A stretch of 54,560 nucleotides of DNA from NCBI GenBank assembly GCA_039916485.1, contig JBDSLH010000026.1, positions 1 to 54,560 of the forward strand, in the 5' to 3' direction. Shown here one piece after another: positions 7,343 through 15,769 of the stretch. This DNA is from JAPUDQ01 sp039916485. GTDB lineage: Bacteria; Patescibacteriota; Saccharimonadia; Saccharimonadales; Saccharimonadaceae. The notes beneath the pieces were generated by a model. The model was given only the letters and a program-made list of their open reading frames with translations, made no database searches and had not been told where the DNA came from. Made by a program: the position numbers and the translations under genes. Positions within the stretch are counted from its first letter, which is position 1; the number at the start of each line of letters is the position of its first letter.

Positions 7343-7380
7343 ACCAAAAATAATACCGACCATGGAGGTCGGTTCTATTT
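7343..7380 (-). terminator. Terminator behind tRNA-Leu
   Basis: The stem ACCGACC/GGTCGGT is followed on the minus strand by TATTATTTTT, immediately past the CCA end of tRNA-Leu. The same hairpin recurs at 6225-6262. Confidence 0.75.
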
Positions 7381-7393
7381 TTGGTGCGGATGA
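7343..7393. repeat. 51-bp direct repeat, right copy (att-like)
   Basis: The partner of 6225-6275, covering the terminator and the 3' end of the intact tRNA-Leu. The two copies bracket about 1.1 kb holding R1, the immunity gene and R2. Confidence 0.85.
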
Positions 7394-7466
7394 AAGGACT
7401 TGAACCTTCACGCCCGAAGGCACATGCTCCTAAGGCATGCGTGTCTACCAATTCCACCACATCCGC
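7382..7466 (-). tRNA. tRNA-Leu (anticodon TAG)
   Basis: An 85-nt class II tRNA. Acceptor GCGGATG pairs with CATCCGC, and CCA is encoded. The D arm is GTGG-AATTGGTAGA-CAC. The anticodon stem CATGC/GCATG has the loop CTTAGGA, giving anticodon TAG (CUN codons). A long variable arm (TGCCTTCGGGCG) precedes the T arm GGTTCAAGTCC. Its 3' end is duplicated in units R1 and R2, and its 5' end at 7577-7591. Confidence 0.95.
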
Positions 7467-7661
7467 ATGTGATATTGAGGTTATTATAGTTTATCGTCAT
7501 ATCGGACGGCGTGCGTATGATGTATGGGAAATTGGTAAACAGCCTACTTATTTCTCTCGCGCTGCTTCACAGCGACCCACCACATCCGCATTACAGATTA
7601 GTATACCAAATGACAGGCATAAAAATAACCCTCACGGGTTGATAGATGCAAAGTGTTGCTG
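7467..7661. other. Non-coding stretch behind the island tRNA
   Basis: No convincing gene. It holds the 15-nt tRNA-Leu 5'-end copy at 7577-7591 and otherwise nothing recognisable. Open frames here are antisense to the tRNA and artefactual. Confidence 0.5.
7577..7591 (-). repeat. tRNA-Leu 5'-end fragment
   Basis: The minus strand reads ATGCGGATGTGGTGG, identical over 15 nt to the start of the intact tRNA-Leu and the base before it (7453-7467). The sequence then diverges. It may be the remnant of a second or disrupted tRNA-Leu. Confidence 0.55.
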
Positions 7662-7700
7662 GGGTCTGACCCGGGTACGAAGTGTACCCGGGTCAGACCC
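7662..7700. repeat. 17-bp perfect inverted repeat (REP-like palindrome)
   Basis: Arms GGGTCTGACCCGGGTAC (7662-7678) and its exact complement (7684-7700) enclose a 5-nt loop. It is very GC-rich with no T tract on either side, so it is not a typical intrinsic terminator. It lies just beyond the stop codon of the foreign-looking secreted-protein gene. Confidence 0.7.
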
Positions 7701-7705
7701 TGATG

Positions 7706-8287
7706 TCAGCCGGAGACCTGGATGGGGCTCGACTTGGAGTAGGTCCTCGTGACGCCACCGGACGTGACAGTGAACGACACAGTCGTCAAGTGACGTTGAC
7801 CCGCCGTCGTGGCGTAGTTGTACCCACCTACGCGACACGGAAGCGAGGTCGTCGTCCCACCGCGGATGACGGCAGAGCATCGAGGACGCTTGTTCAGCCC
7901 TTGCGTGACGCTGAAGGTCTGCGTCTGCGTCGACACGCACTGGTTGAACGAGTTGAGCTTGCAGAGCTTGACCACCATGCTGCCACTTGTCACCGCAGGG
8001 CTGGTTGAGCTCTGGTTGAGTTGGCCGTAGGGGTGAAGCGCGCGACTGGTTCCCTGGTAGATGACCGCACACAGCTGCCCGTAGGACGAAGCTGATATGC
8101 AGGCAGAGCCACCACCACTGCCAGCTGCGAGAACGGTCGGAACCGCGGTCTCGATCTGTGCGACACTGGTGCTGACATCGGCCTTGATCGTCGGAGTTGC
8201 TGCACTCGCCGTGATGGCAGGTGCGGTGATCAGAAGTCCGAGCGCGGCAAACGCCGGAGCGAGCACACGCAGGGTTTTCTTGAACAT
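7706..8287 (-). CDS. Secreted cysteine-containing protein, GC-rich and probably horizontally acquired
   Basis: A 193-aa protein. A Sec signal peptide (MFKKTLRVLAPAFAALGLLITAPAITASAATP) probably cleaves after ASA at about residue 29. The mature domain is Ser/Thr/Gly-rich with six Cys in three spaced pairs, compatible with disulfides, and no transmembrane segment. The start at 8287 is set by GAGGGGAAC 3-4 nt upstream. The gene is visibly richer in G+C, and in GTC/GAC/CTC/ACC-type codons, than all its neighbours. The signal peptide looks actinobacterial, suggesting transfer from an actinobacterial host. Function is unknown. A secreted effector or adhesive role is conceivable but unsupported. Confidence 0.75.
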   Translation of the reverse strand: MFKKTLRVLAPAFAALGLLITAPAITASAATPTIKADVSTSVAQIETAVPTVLAAGSGGGSACISASSYGQLCAVIYQGTSRALHPYGQLNQSSTSPAVTSGSMVVKLCKLNSFNQCVSTQTQTFSVTQGLNKRPRCSAVIRGGTTTSLPCRVGGYNYATTAGQRHLTTVSFTVTSGGVTRTYSKSSPIQVSG

Positions 8288-8375
8288 GTTGTTCCCCTCG
8301 TCGAAATCAATTGACATCATTGTCTGTTGACAACCATTTTATTGTAGCACATTTTGAAATTTATGTCAATACAAC

Positions 8376-8397
8376 AAAAAAGACGCTCTATGCGTCT
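8376..8397 (-). terminator. Terminator of the recG-rsmD transcript
   Basis: On the minus strand, AGACGC-ATAGA-GCGTCT is followed by TTTTTTG. The stem includes the rsmD stop codon. Confidence 0.75.
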
Positions 8398-8927
8398 AGG
8401 CGGTAAAAAGCCAGCGCCGCGTCTCCGTAACTACGTTTGTCCACCACAACAACTCCATTAACGGTCGGCGCCGACTCCCTACCTGGATATGATAATATCA
8501 TAAGCCCTTTCGGTTGCATATGACCTACAAGTCTTTTTACTGTGGATAACTGCAGATCATTGTAGGGCGGATCAGCGAATATCAGATCGAATTTTTCTGC
8601 TGGACTCGATTCACTCCATGAAGCCACACTGGCTTTAATCAACTTTGTTTCCTGATCAATCCCAAGCGTCGCAATATTTTCTAGGATAACATTTTGTGCC
8701 TGGCGGTCTCGCTCCACAAATACCGCTTCACGAGCACCGCGGCTCATACATTCAAGACCAAGACTACCGTTGCCTGCAAATGCATCAAGCACGCGCAGAT
8801 CCGTTATATCCCCTAGCATATTAAATAGCGCACCCCGTATACGATCACCCATCGGATGCGTTTTGTTACTAGGGCTGGTTGCTATGATCCGACCCCCAAA
8901 TGTACCTGAAATAATCCTGAGACTCAT
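8388..8927 (-). CDS. rsmD: 16S rRNA (guanine966-N2)-methyltransferase RsmD
   Basis: A SAM-dependent methyltransferase acting on G966 of 16S rRNA in the assembled 30S subunit. The 179-aa length is normal. The N-terminus MSLRIISGTFGGRII is characteristic. SAM motif I is LDAFAGNGSLGLECMSRGA (about 47-65), and the catalytic motif IV DPPYN is at about 120. Its ATG overlaps the stop of the upstream gene (ATGA), so translation is coupled. Confidence 0.93.
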   Translation of the reverse strand: MSLRIISGTFGGRIIATSPSNKTHPMGDRIRGALFNMLGDITDLRVLDAFAGNGSLGLECMSRGAREAVFVERDRQAQNVILENIATLGIDQETKLIKASVASWSESSPAEKFDLIFADPPYNDLQLSTVKRLVGHMQPKGLMILSYPGRESAPTVNGVVVVDKRSYGDAALAFYRLDA

Positions 8928-9733
8928 GCTGTTGCTTTGGCGCGTTTTTGTTCAGCGCGTTCACTCGCATAGTACCAGGCGATGATGACAGTCCTGATAA
9001 TAATCGGCGCAAGTTTTGTCCTTGTCAGCCTCGCAAGGCGGCGTGTCCAGCCACTTTTAGCAAATTCAGTATACATATCTAGCTCATAGACACTCCATAT
9101 TGCCTCACGAATAATCGCCTGTGGACCTTCTCGATTCACCCTCACCAGCATGTTATTGTTTGGGACTAAGCCTTTGAATCGTAGTGCTGAAATCGTCGTC
9201 GCAAAACCAAACTCAAACAGAATGTGCGTCATAAAGACACCTTTTGCACCCCAATACTGCCAGTTTTTGGAGACTTGATCTCGACGTGTGTCACCGGGGA
9301 TGATGTTTTTTGATTTAATCGTCGTACGCTCTTCTTTGGGATGCCCCCACAGCTCTTCGATCTTATCACTCAGTGGATAATGATGCGCAGGTGTCAGACC
9401 ATCGACGATCGCATGAGCTAGCCATGCAGCTTCGAATGCTGCCCGCTCATTGTTGTCATCGACGAGTGCTTGTGTCAGATTAGCTATATGGTCGTCTATG
9501 ACCGTCAGTAGTGCGGTGTCATTATGATTTGTTGGGTCGATATAATGCCATGGCTCATCCTTTGCCGGGCTTTTACGTTTAACACCATCAGGACCGTTCA
9601 TTCCTTCGAAATGCAGGATCTGTAGCGCAGACGGAAATTGTCGTCCAGCAGGAAGAATCTCGGAAAGTCGTTTACGAGCTACACGATCAATTTTCTGGTG
9701 CGCACCCAGGATGCGTCCAGATTTGTGTCTCAT
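8924..9733 (-). CDS. Hypothetical protein, His-rich, possibly zinc-dependent phospholipase C-like
   Basis: A 269-aa protein of unassigned function between recG and rsmD. Histidine/aspartate clusters (LHFEG, WHYIDPTNHND, AWLAHAIVDGLTPAHHYPL) recall the metal-ligand pattern of the zinc-dependent phospholipase C / P1-nuclease fold, but the match is loose. No signal peptide is apparent, and a moderately hydrophobic stretch near 240-255 (LAPIIIRTVIIAWYYA) could be membrane-associated. The start at 9733 is preferred because GCGGA precedes it; ATG 9751 is possible. It overlaps rsmD by 4 nt. Confidence 0.6.
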   Translation of the reverse strand: MRHKSGRILGAHQKIDRVARKRLSEILPAGRQFPSALQILHFEGMNGPDGVKRKSPAKDEPWHYIDPTNHNDTALLTVIDDHIANLTQALVDDNNERAAFEAAWLAHAIVDGLTPAHHYPLSDKIEELWGHPKEERTTIKSKNIIPGDTRRDQVSKNWQYWGAKGVFMTHILFEFGFATTISALRFKGLVPNNNMLVRVNREGPQAIIREAIWSVYELDMYTEFAKSGWTRRLARLTRTKLAPIIIRTVIIAWYYASERAEQKRAKATA

Positions 9734-9757
9734 TGTTGATCCGCTATACATATTGGT

Positions 9758-11791
9758 TTAATTTAGGGTCGTTAGACGCCGATATCTTTCGACTCGTTCT
9801 TTCATACTGTCATATTGTAACAGGTTAATGCCGTTGGCCTGGCTCCACGATATCGCCTCACGAACTTTTTTAACGAGCGTCATATCGTTTAGTCTTGCAA
9901 CTTGTAGGTTTAACTCCCCGTGCTGTGCTGTCCCGTATATTTCACCCGGGCCTCGTAGCTCAAGATCTTTTTCTGCTAGATAGAATCCATCATTGCTCAC
10001 AGCAAGTTCTCGGAGTCGTGCATTTGTTGTCTGTCTGGTTTCGGTTGGAATAAGATAACAGTAGCTTTGATGCTCACCACGTCCGACTCGTCCACGCAAC
10101 TGGTGGAGCTGCGCCATACCAAAGCGCTCAGCGCCTTCGATAATCATTATAGTGGCATTGGGGACATCTACACCGACTTCAATCACCGTCGTACTCACCA
10201 GTACGTCAATCTTTCGTGACAGAAAAGCTTGCATGATATCATCTTTTTCTTGCGGTGATAATTTACCATGGAGCAGACCTATTGTTCGATGTTTTAATGC
10301 TGTTTTGCTCAGTCGTGCGTGTTCCGCCGTTACACTCGTGAGCTCAGACTCATGACTCCCATCTATAAGTGGGCACACAACGTACACCTGACGTCCTTCG
10401 GTAATTTGTTGATCGATTTTTGATAGCAAGCTTGTTCGGCCGGTAGGAGATATGACCTCCGTCAAAATTTCTTTGCGTCCTGCTGGTTTTTGTCTCAATA
10501 TTGAGATATCGAGATCTCCATAGACTGTCAGCTGTAAACTGCGTGGTATCGGCGTCGCTGTCATCGAAAGTACATGCGGCATACGATCTGACTTAGTCAG
10601 TAACATCTGACGTTGCTTCACGCCAAACCTATGTTGCTCATCTATCACTACAAATCCGAGTTTATGGAAGCCAACTGAATCTTGTATCAGGGCCTGTGTG
10701 CCGACAACGACTGCCAAGGAGCCTTGTTTGAGGGCGGTTTTGATCTCAACTTTTGCAGATTTTTTGGTAGCACCAACGAGCAGGCCAACTGTTATACCAA
10801 GTGGCTCGAGTAGTTTGCTCAGCGTTGCGGCATGCTGGCGAGCCAGTAGATCGGTTGGCACCATAAACGCTGTTTGATATCCCGCATGGGCCGCAACAAC
10901 TGCAGCCAGTCCCGCTACGACTGTTTTACCTGCACCTACGTCTCCCTGTAACAGCCGATTCATTGGTGTTGAAGATTCAAAGTTCTTGATGATTTCCCAA
11001 GCAGCTATCCGTTGATCGTTTGTCAGCATAAACGGTAGCGCATCGACAAAATCTTTTGTCTTTTTTTGATCAAAAGGTATCAGCCGGCTCGGTAACGCGT
11101 CATTGTCTGCTTTATTAAGTGCTGCGGCATACAATAGTTCCATCATTTCCTGAAATGCAATCCGAGCTCTGCCTCTCTCAACATCTTGAGAATTTTCAGG
11201 AAAATGCAGTGCTAGCATTGCATCAGCATAGCTCAGCACCTTGCCATGGGTAACAATATCTCGTGGCAACGGATCAGATAACATGGTAATCAGAGGTCGT
11301 ATCTCCTCGAGCAGAGCACGTATGATTGCTGTTTTTAGTCCACCAGCTTGGCGATAGATCGGAATAATCGTTGATCCTGCTTCGATCAGCTCGTCCGAGT
11401 GCCGCACGCTTGGGTTCATGATCTGGTAACGACGCTGCGATAACGCGAATTCACCCGACACCGTCCATTCGCCATCTAACTTTAGATGAGTAGCACGATA
11501 GGGCTGGTTAAACCATGTCAATGCAACCTTGCCACTATCATCAGACAGAACTGCTTGCGTTACGTGTAAACCACGGCGGACGTATCGACTAGTAATCCCT
11601 GATATCCGTCCTTTTACAACAACATTGCCAGGCACAATGTCAGCAATCTTTTCAGATTTTGTATAGTCTTCGTATGCCCGCGGTAAAAACGAAACAATAT
11701 CACCAATTGTTAGAAGGCCTGCGAGTCGCAATACTTCCTCTGTCTTTGGCCCCACGCCTTTTACTTCACCAAGAGGGGTGGTCAATTGCAT
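9758..11791 (-). CDS. recG: ATP-dependent DNA helicase RecG
   Basis: A superfamily 2 helicase that regresses stalled forks and branch-migrates junctions. It has 677 aa, the usual length. The N-terminal wedge/OB domain contains GVGPKTEEVLRLAG (about 9-22). Helicase motifs include Walker A LLQGDVGAGKTVVAG (about 280), the DEQHRFGVKQR box, MTATPIPRSL and the C-terminal IIEGAERFGMAQLHQLRGRVGRG (motifs V-VI). It lies 7 nt downstream of tyrS and is followed by the His-rich protein and rsmD, probably in one transcript ending at 8376. Confidence 0.97.
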   Translation of the reverse strand: MQLTTPLGEVKGVGPKTEEVLRLAGLLTIGDIVSFLPRAYEDYTKSEKIADIVPGNVVVKGRISGITSRYVRRGLHVTQAVLSDDSGKVALTWFNQPYRATHLKLDGEWTVSGEFALSQRRYQIMNPSVRHSDELIEAGSTIIPIYRQAGGLKTAIIRALLEEIRPLITMLSDPLPRDIVTHGKVLSYADAMLALHFPENSQDVERGRARIAFQEMMELLYAAALNKADNDALPSRLIPFDQKKTKDFVDALPFMLTNDQRIAAWEIIKNFESSTPMNRLLQGDVGAGKTVVAGLAAVVAAHAGYQTAFMVPTDLLARQHAATLSKLLEPLGITVGLLVGATKKSAKVEIKTALKQGSLAVVVGTQALIQDSVGFHKLGFVVIDEQHRFGVKQRQMLLTKSDRMPHVLSMTATPIPRSLQLTVYGDLDISILRQKPAGRKEILTEVISPTGRTSLLSKIDQQITEGRQVYVVCPLIDGSHESELTSVTAEHARLSKTALKHRTIGLLHGKLSPQEKDDIMQAFLSRKIDVLVSTTVIEVGVDVPNATIMIIEGAERFGMAQLHQLRGRVGRGEHQSYCYLIPTETRQTTNARLRELAVSNDGFYLAEKDLELRGPGEIYGTAQHGELNLQVARLNDMTLVKKVREAISWSQANGINLLQYDSMKERVERYRRLTTLN

Positions 11792-11797
11792 TCTAGA

Positions 11798-13006
11798 TTA
11801 CCTGACAAGCAGAAAGGTATTTTTGCCTTTCTTAATGAGTGACGGCACGTGAAGGGGTGCCGAAGGGTCTTCAACCTTGTCTCCGTTGACTTTGATAGCA
11901 CCGCTCTCGATAAGACGTCGGGCCTCGCTGTTGCTGGTTGCTATGTTACTCATCACGAGAGCATCGACGAGATTGCCAGCAGTGGATGTGGGTATTTCTT
12001 GAGCTAGCATGTCGACATCAATATCTAATAGGTCATGGAATGGCGTGCCTCCAAATAAGGTACTCGTAATATTTCGAGCACTTTCTGCCCGTGACTCACC
12101 GTGTACTAGCTTGGTAACTTCATAAGCAAGGTGTTTCTGTGCTGCACGCTCGTGCGGTGCAGTATTCATCAGCTCCATAAGTGATTCGAAAGCTTCAGGC
12201 GTGATATCGGTAAACATCTTTATGTGATCACCTACGCCGTTGTCATCGACATTAAGCCAAAACTGGTAGAACTTATACGGAGTGGTCATAGTTGGGTCTA
12301 GCCAGATAGCGTTGCCTTCACTTTTACCAAACTTTTTGCCGGTAGATTTATCGATAACAAGGGGTACCGTCCAGACATGAGCTTCTTGACCTTCAAGCTT
12401 ACGGATCATTTGGGCTCCAGAAAGCATATTACCCCATTGATCCGATCCACCAATCTGAAGCGTTGCCTGCATGTTACGGAACAGATGCAGGAAATCATAT
12501 CCTTGAATAAGGCTATAGCTAAATTCGGCATAACTTATACCAACACCACCATCCCCAATACGAGCTTTGATAAATTCCCTGTCCAGGAGCTGAGTCATAG
12601 AGAAATGCTTGCCCACATCACGCAGGAATGCCAAGTATCCGATATCTTTAAACCAGTCATAGTTGTCTACTAGGGTGAATGGCTTGCCATCGAGTAGATG
12701 AGTATACTGTGCCGCTATCCCGGCTTTATTGATGTTGATCTCTTCGAGGGTTTTGAGGTCGCGTTCGGTATCTTCTTTTGGATCACCGATCATACCCGTC
12801 GCGCCGCCTACTAGTACTATGGCTTTATGCCCATGCGCAAGGAGGTGACGCACCAAGATAAGCTGCGTTAAGTTGCCAATGTGCATACTCGCCGCACTTG
12901 GATCAACACCCAGATAAAATGTGCGCGGTTCATTAATATCAGTTATATCAGCAAACGTGGTCTGGTTTGCAAAGCCTCTCCACTGTAGTTCTTCGGATAA
13001 TGTCAT
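11798..13006 (-). CDS. tyrS: Tyrosyl-tRNA synthetase
   Basis: A class I synthetase charging tRNA-Tyr. The start at 13006 (MTLSEELQWRG) gives 402 aa, normal for the family. The longer frame would run into the divergent PBP promoter, and AGG lies upstream of this ATG. The HIGH-like motif is SMHIGNLTQ (about 43-51) and the KMSKS counterpart is KFGKSEG (about 225-231). The S4 RNA-binding domain forms the C-terminus (NSEARRLIESGAIKVNG). It is divergent from the PBP gene, with an 86-nt shared regulatory gap. Confidence 0.97.
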   Translation of the reverse strand: MTLSEELQWRGFANQTTFADITDINEPRTFYLGVDPSAASMHIGNLTQLILVRHLLAHGHKAIVLVGGATGMIGDPKEDTERDLKTLEEININKAGIAAQYTHLLDGKPFTLVDNYDWFKDIGYLAFLRDVGKHFSMTQLLDREFIKARIGDGGVGISYAEFSYSLIQGYDFLHLFRNMQATLQIGGSDQWGNMLSGAQMIRKLEGQEAHVWTVPLVIDKSTGKKFGKSEGNAIWLDPTMTTPYKFYQFWLNVDDNGVGDHIKMFTDITPEAFESLMELMNTAPHERAAQKHLAYEVTKLVHGESRAESARNITSTLFGGTPFHDLLDIDVDMLAQEIPTSTAGNLVDALVMSNIATSNSEARRLIESGAIKVNGDKVEDPSAPLHVPSLIKKGKNTFLLVR

Positions 13007-13054
13007 GGTGCCTAGTATATATGGTTTCATCGGCAAAACGTAGCTCATATGCGC

Positions 13055-13060
13055 TATAAT
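13055..13060 (+). promoter_or_regulatory. -10 box of the class A PBP gene
   Basis: TATAAT in the divergent tyrS/PBP gap, 32 nt before the GTG start. No clear -35 box is seen 17 nt upstream. Confidence 0.5.
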
Positions 13061-13092
13061 AGCTCGTAGCATATATGAAGGAGTGGTAACCT

Positions 13093-15735
13093 GTGGCCAA
13101 AACGAAACGATCATCAAAGGCATTGAGCGTGTATTCCAATCTGAATAGCCGCCGTAAAGCAAAAAAAGAAACCCGACAACGTCGTCGTGCTGAATATTTG
13201 GCTACTCTGCCAAAACACCCTGTTAAGCGAGTGTTATATCGGTTGCATCCTCGTCGATTCTGGACGTATTGGTTCAGTCGCGAAGGTGGAATCATGGCTC
13301 TCAAGATTGCCGGTGTCGGTACACTGTTAATATTCTTGCTTATTGCAGGACTATTTGCGTATTACCGCCAAGAAATCGCCGCCATTCGCCCTACTGAACT
13401 TGCAAGTAGAGTACAGACTACGGTAACGCGATATTATGATCGAAATAACGTGCTCCTCTGGGAAGATAAGGGATTTGGTGATTATAAACTCGTAGTAAAG
13501 TCCGAAGAAATCTCTGATCGCATGAAACAAGCTACAATCTCTATCGAAGACAAAGATTTTTATAAACATGGTGGATTTAGTCCAACCGGTATTATCCGAG
13601 CCAGCTGGAATAACTTAAAAGGTGGTGACACCCAGGGTGCATCAACCTTGACACAACAGCTCGTCAAACAGGTCTTTTTCCGAGACGAAGCTGGGGATCG
13701 CAGCTTTGGCGGCGTACCTCGCAAGATTAAAGAAACTATCCTTGCTATCGAAGTTGAGCGTTCATACAACAAAGATCAGATCCTCACGATGTATCTCAAT
13801 GAATCATCATATGGTGGTCGTCGCAATGGTGTACAGTCTGCCTCCCGAACGTATTTCGAAAAGGATGCCAAAGATCTATCTCTTGCTGAAGCTTCTTTAC
13901 TTGCTGCTATCCCGCAGCAACCAGGGCGATTTGATCCATACAACGTCCTCGTCGATCCAGATGCAAAAAAAGATTTATTAAAACGACAGCACACAACTCT
14001 CGACTACATGGTCGAGCAAGGATTTATTACCACCAAGGAGTCAGACGCCGCTAAAAAAGTCCCTGTTATGGACAATATCAAACCCGAAGCTGATCAGTTT
14101 AAAGATATTAAAGCCCCTCACTTTGTCCAGATGGTTAAAGCACAGCTAGAAGCTGAACTTGGCCAAGCAACTGTCGGAGCGGGCGGCCTCACAGTTAAAA
14201 CAACGCTCGATTGGCGTGCTCAAGAAATTGTTGATCAAGCAATTACTGATTTGTTCAATAGTTCCGTACCTCGTGCAGCAAACTTTGATAATGCAGCAGC
14301 AACAATCGTCGATACACAAACTGGACAGATTCTTGCAATGCGTGGATCACGTGATTATAGCTATCCAGGCTTTGGGTCTAACAATTACGCGACAGCCTTT
14401 ATCCAGCCTGGTTCGAGCATTAAGCCGTTTGTATTCGCTGCACTCTTTAAGCAGCGGGAGGAGGTTAACTATGGAGCTGGTTCTGTGCTTTCTGATGATC
14501 CCTTGCCCCAAAAGATATACACCACAGGCGATGGTCAAACTGTACAAAACTTTGATAATAGATTTAGAGGTGCAATTCCAATACGATCTGCTCTTGCTGA
14601 ATCAAGAAATATTCCTGCTATTAAAGCGATGTACATCGCTGGCCGCGAGCTGACACTTAACACTGCACGCGACATGGGAGACAAGAGTTACTGCACAGAC
14701 GGGCCAGACCAAGACGCCGGCCTATCAGCGGCTATCGGTGGCTGTGGAGCACGTCAAACAGAGCACGCCAACGCGTTTGCTACGATTGCACGCATGGGTG
14801 TTTATAAACCTGTGGCGAGTACTCTTGAGGTAAAAAATGCAGAAGGACAAGTAATTAAGAAGTGGAAAGATGAATCTAAGCAAGTCATTGACCCACAGAT
14901 CACGTATATATTGGCAGACATATTGAGTGATGATGCAGCTCGATCTCCATCGTTTGGTCGGGGTGCGTCGGGGTTAAACATACCAGGAGTTAAAACCTTT
15001 ACTAAAACAGGTACAAGTAACATTGGAAAATTCTCCAGTAACCTTTGGATGAACAGCGTCAGTCCAAAAGCAGTACTTAGCATATACGTCGGTAACCATG
15101 AATTTAATAAACCTATGGGTGACGCTCTCTCTAGCCGCATTGGACCCACGGTTACAAAGATCATGGAACCACTACATAAGAATATTTTTGCGCCCGATAA
15201 TGCATGGAAGGCTGGCGATTGGTTTGCTCAACCTGCGGGTCTACAGCGCGTAACCGTTAATGGACGAACTGACCTCTTCCCGTCATGGTATAACCGTACT
15301 CAATCAAATCCAACTGAACAAATGACATTTGATCGCGTATCGAAAAAGAAGGCTACAGATTGTACTCCTGAAGCCGCCAAAGAAACTTTAAGTGTCCAGA
15401 AGTTTACAGATCCTATCACAAAACGTCCAAGCTACATAGCGCCTGCTGGCTATGACGCTAATGCATCCGATGATGTTCATAAATGTGACGACATCGCCCC
15501 AATAGTTACCACTATCAGCTACGCGAACAAATCTATATCAGCACGAGTCGACCAAGGTACTCATGCTATACAATCCGTACAGTTTATCGTCAACGGCGAG
15601 GCAGTAGGGTCTGTATCATCAGGTGAAAACGGTATCTACAAGCTCAACTACGATGGTAAAAACAAAGTTGATATCACCGTCAACGCAACCGACTCTGCCC
15701 TTTACACAGGCAGTGCCTCCCGATCATTTAATTAG
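13093..15735 (+). CDS. Class A penicillin-binding protein (PBP1A-type)
   Basis: A bifunctional peptidoglycan polymerase and crosslinker anchored in the membrane. The basic cytoplasmic N-terminus (about 1-67) is followed by one transmembrane helix at about 68-91. A GT51 transglycosylase domain has Glu152 in SIEDKDFYKHGG and the GGDTQGASTLTQQLVKQ motif. The transpeptidase has the SxxK nucleophile Ser441-Lys444 (PGSSIKPF), an SRN motif and KTGTSN at 638-643. The C-terminal ~120 residues form an extra beta-rich extracellular segment. GTG start with GGAG 9 nt upstream. 880 aa. Confidence 0.95.
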   Translation: MAKTKRSSKALSVYSNLNSRRKAKKETRQRRRAEYLATLPKHPVKRVLYRLHPRRFWTYWFSREGGIMALKIAGVGTLLIFLLIAGLFAYYRQEIAAIRPTELASRVQTTVTRYYDRNNVLLWEDKGFGDYKLVVKSEEISDRMKQATISIEDKDFYKHGGFSPTGIIRASWNNLKGGDTQGASTLTQQLVKQVFFRDEAGDRSFGGVPRKIKETILAIEVERSYNKDQILTMYLNESSYGGRRNGVQSASRTYFEKDAKDLSLAEASLLAAIPQQPGRFDPYNVLVDPDAKKDLLKRQHTTLDYMVEQGFITTKESDAAKKVPVMDNIKPEADQFKDIKAPHFVQMVKAQLEAELGQATVGAGGLTVKTTLDWRAQEIVDQAITDLFNSSVPRAANFDNAAATIVDTQTGQILAMRGSRDYSYPGFGSNNYATAFIQPGSSIKPFVFAALFKQREEVNYGAGSVLSDDPLPQKIYTTGDGQTVQNFDNRFRGAIPIRSALAESRNIPAIKAMYIAGRELTLNTARDMGDKSYCTDGPDQDAGLSAAIGGCGARQTEHANAFATIARMGVYKPVASTLEVKNAEGQVIKKWKDESKQVIDPQITYILADILSDDAARSPSFGRGASGLNIPGVKTFTKTGTSNIGKFSSNLWMNSVSPKAVLSIYVGNHEFNKPMGDALSSRIGPTVTKIMEPLHKNIFAPDNAWKAGDWFAQPAGLQRVTVNGRTDLFPSWYNRTQSNPTEQMTFDRVSKKKATDCTPEAAKETLSVQKFTDPITKRPSYIAPAGYDANASDDVHKCDDIAPIVTTISYANKSISARVDQGTHAIQSVQFIVNGEAVGSVSSGENGIYKLNYDGKNKVDITVNATDSALYTGSASRSFN

Positions 15736-15769
15736 TAGTTGAGGTCCCCCTCATAGGAGGAGTATATAG

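Noticed and set aside
7381..7752. Plus-strand ORF beginning MVRMKGLEPSRPKAHAPKAC
   Set aside because: It is the antisense translation of tRNA-Leu and downstream non-coding DNA, a well-known false ORF.
7818..8330. Plus-strand ORFs opposite the secreted-protein gene
   Set aside because: High GC opens all frames; only the minus frame has a ribosome binding site and a signal peptide.
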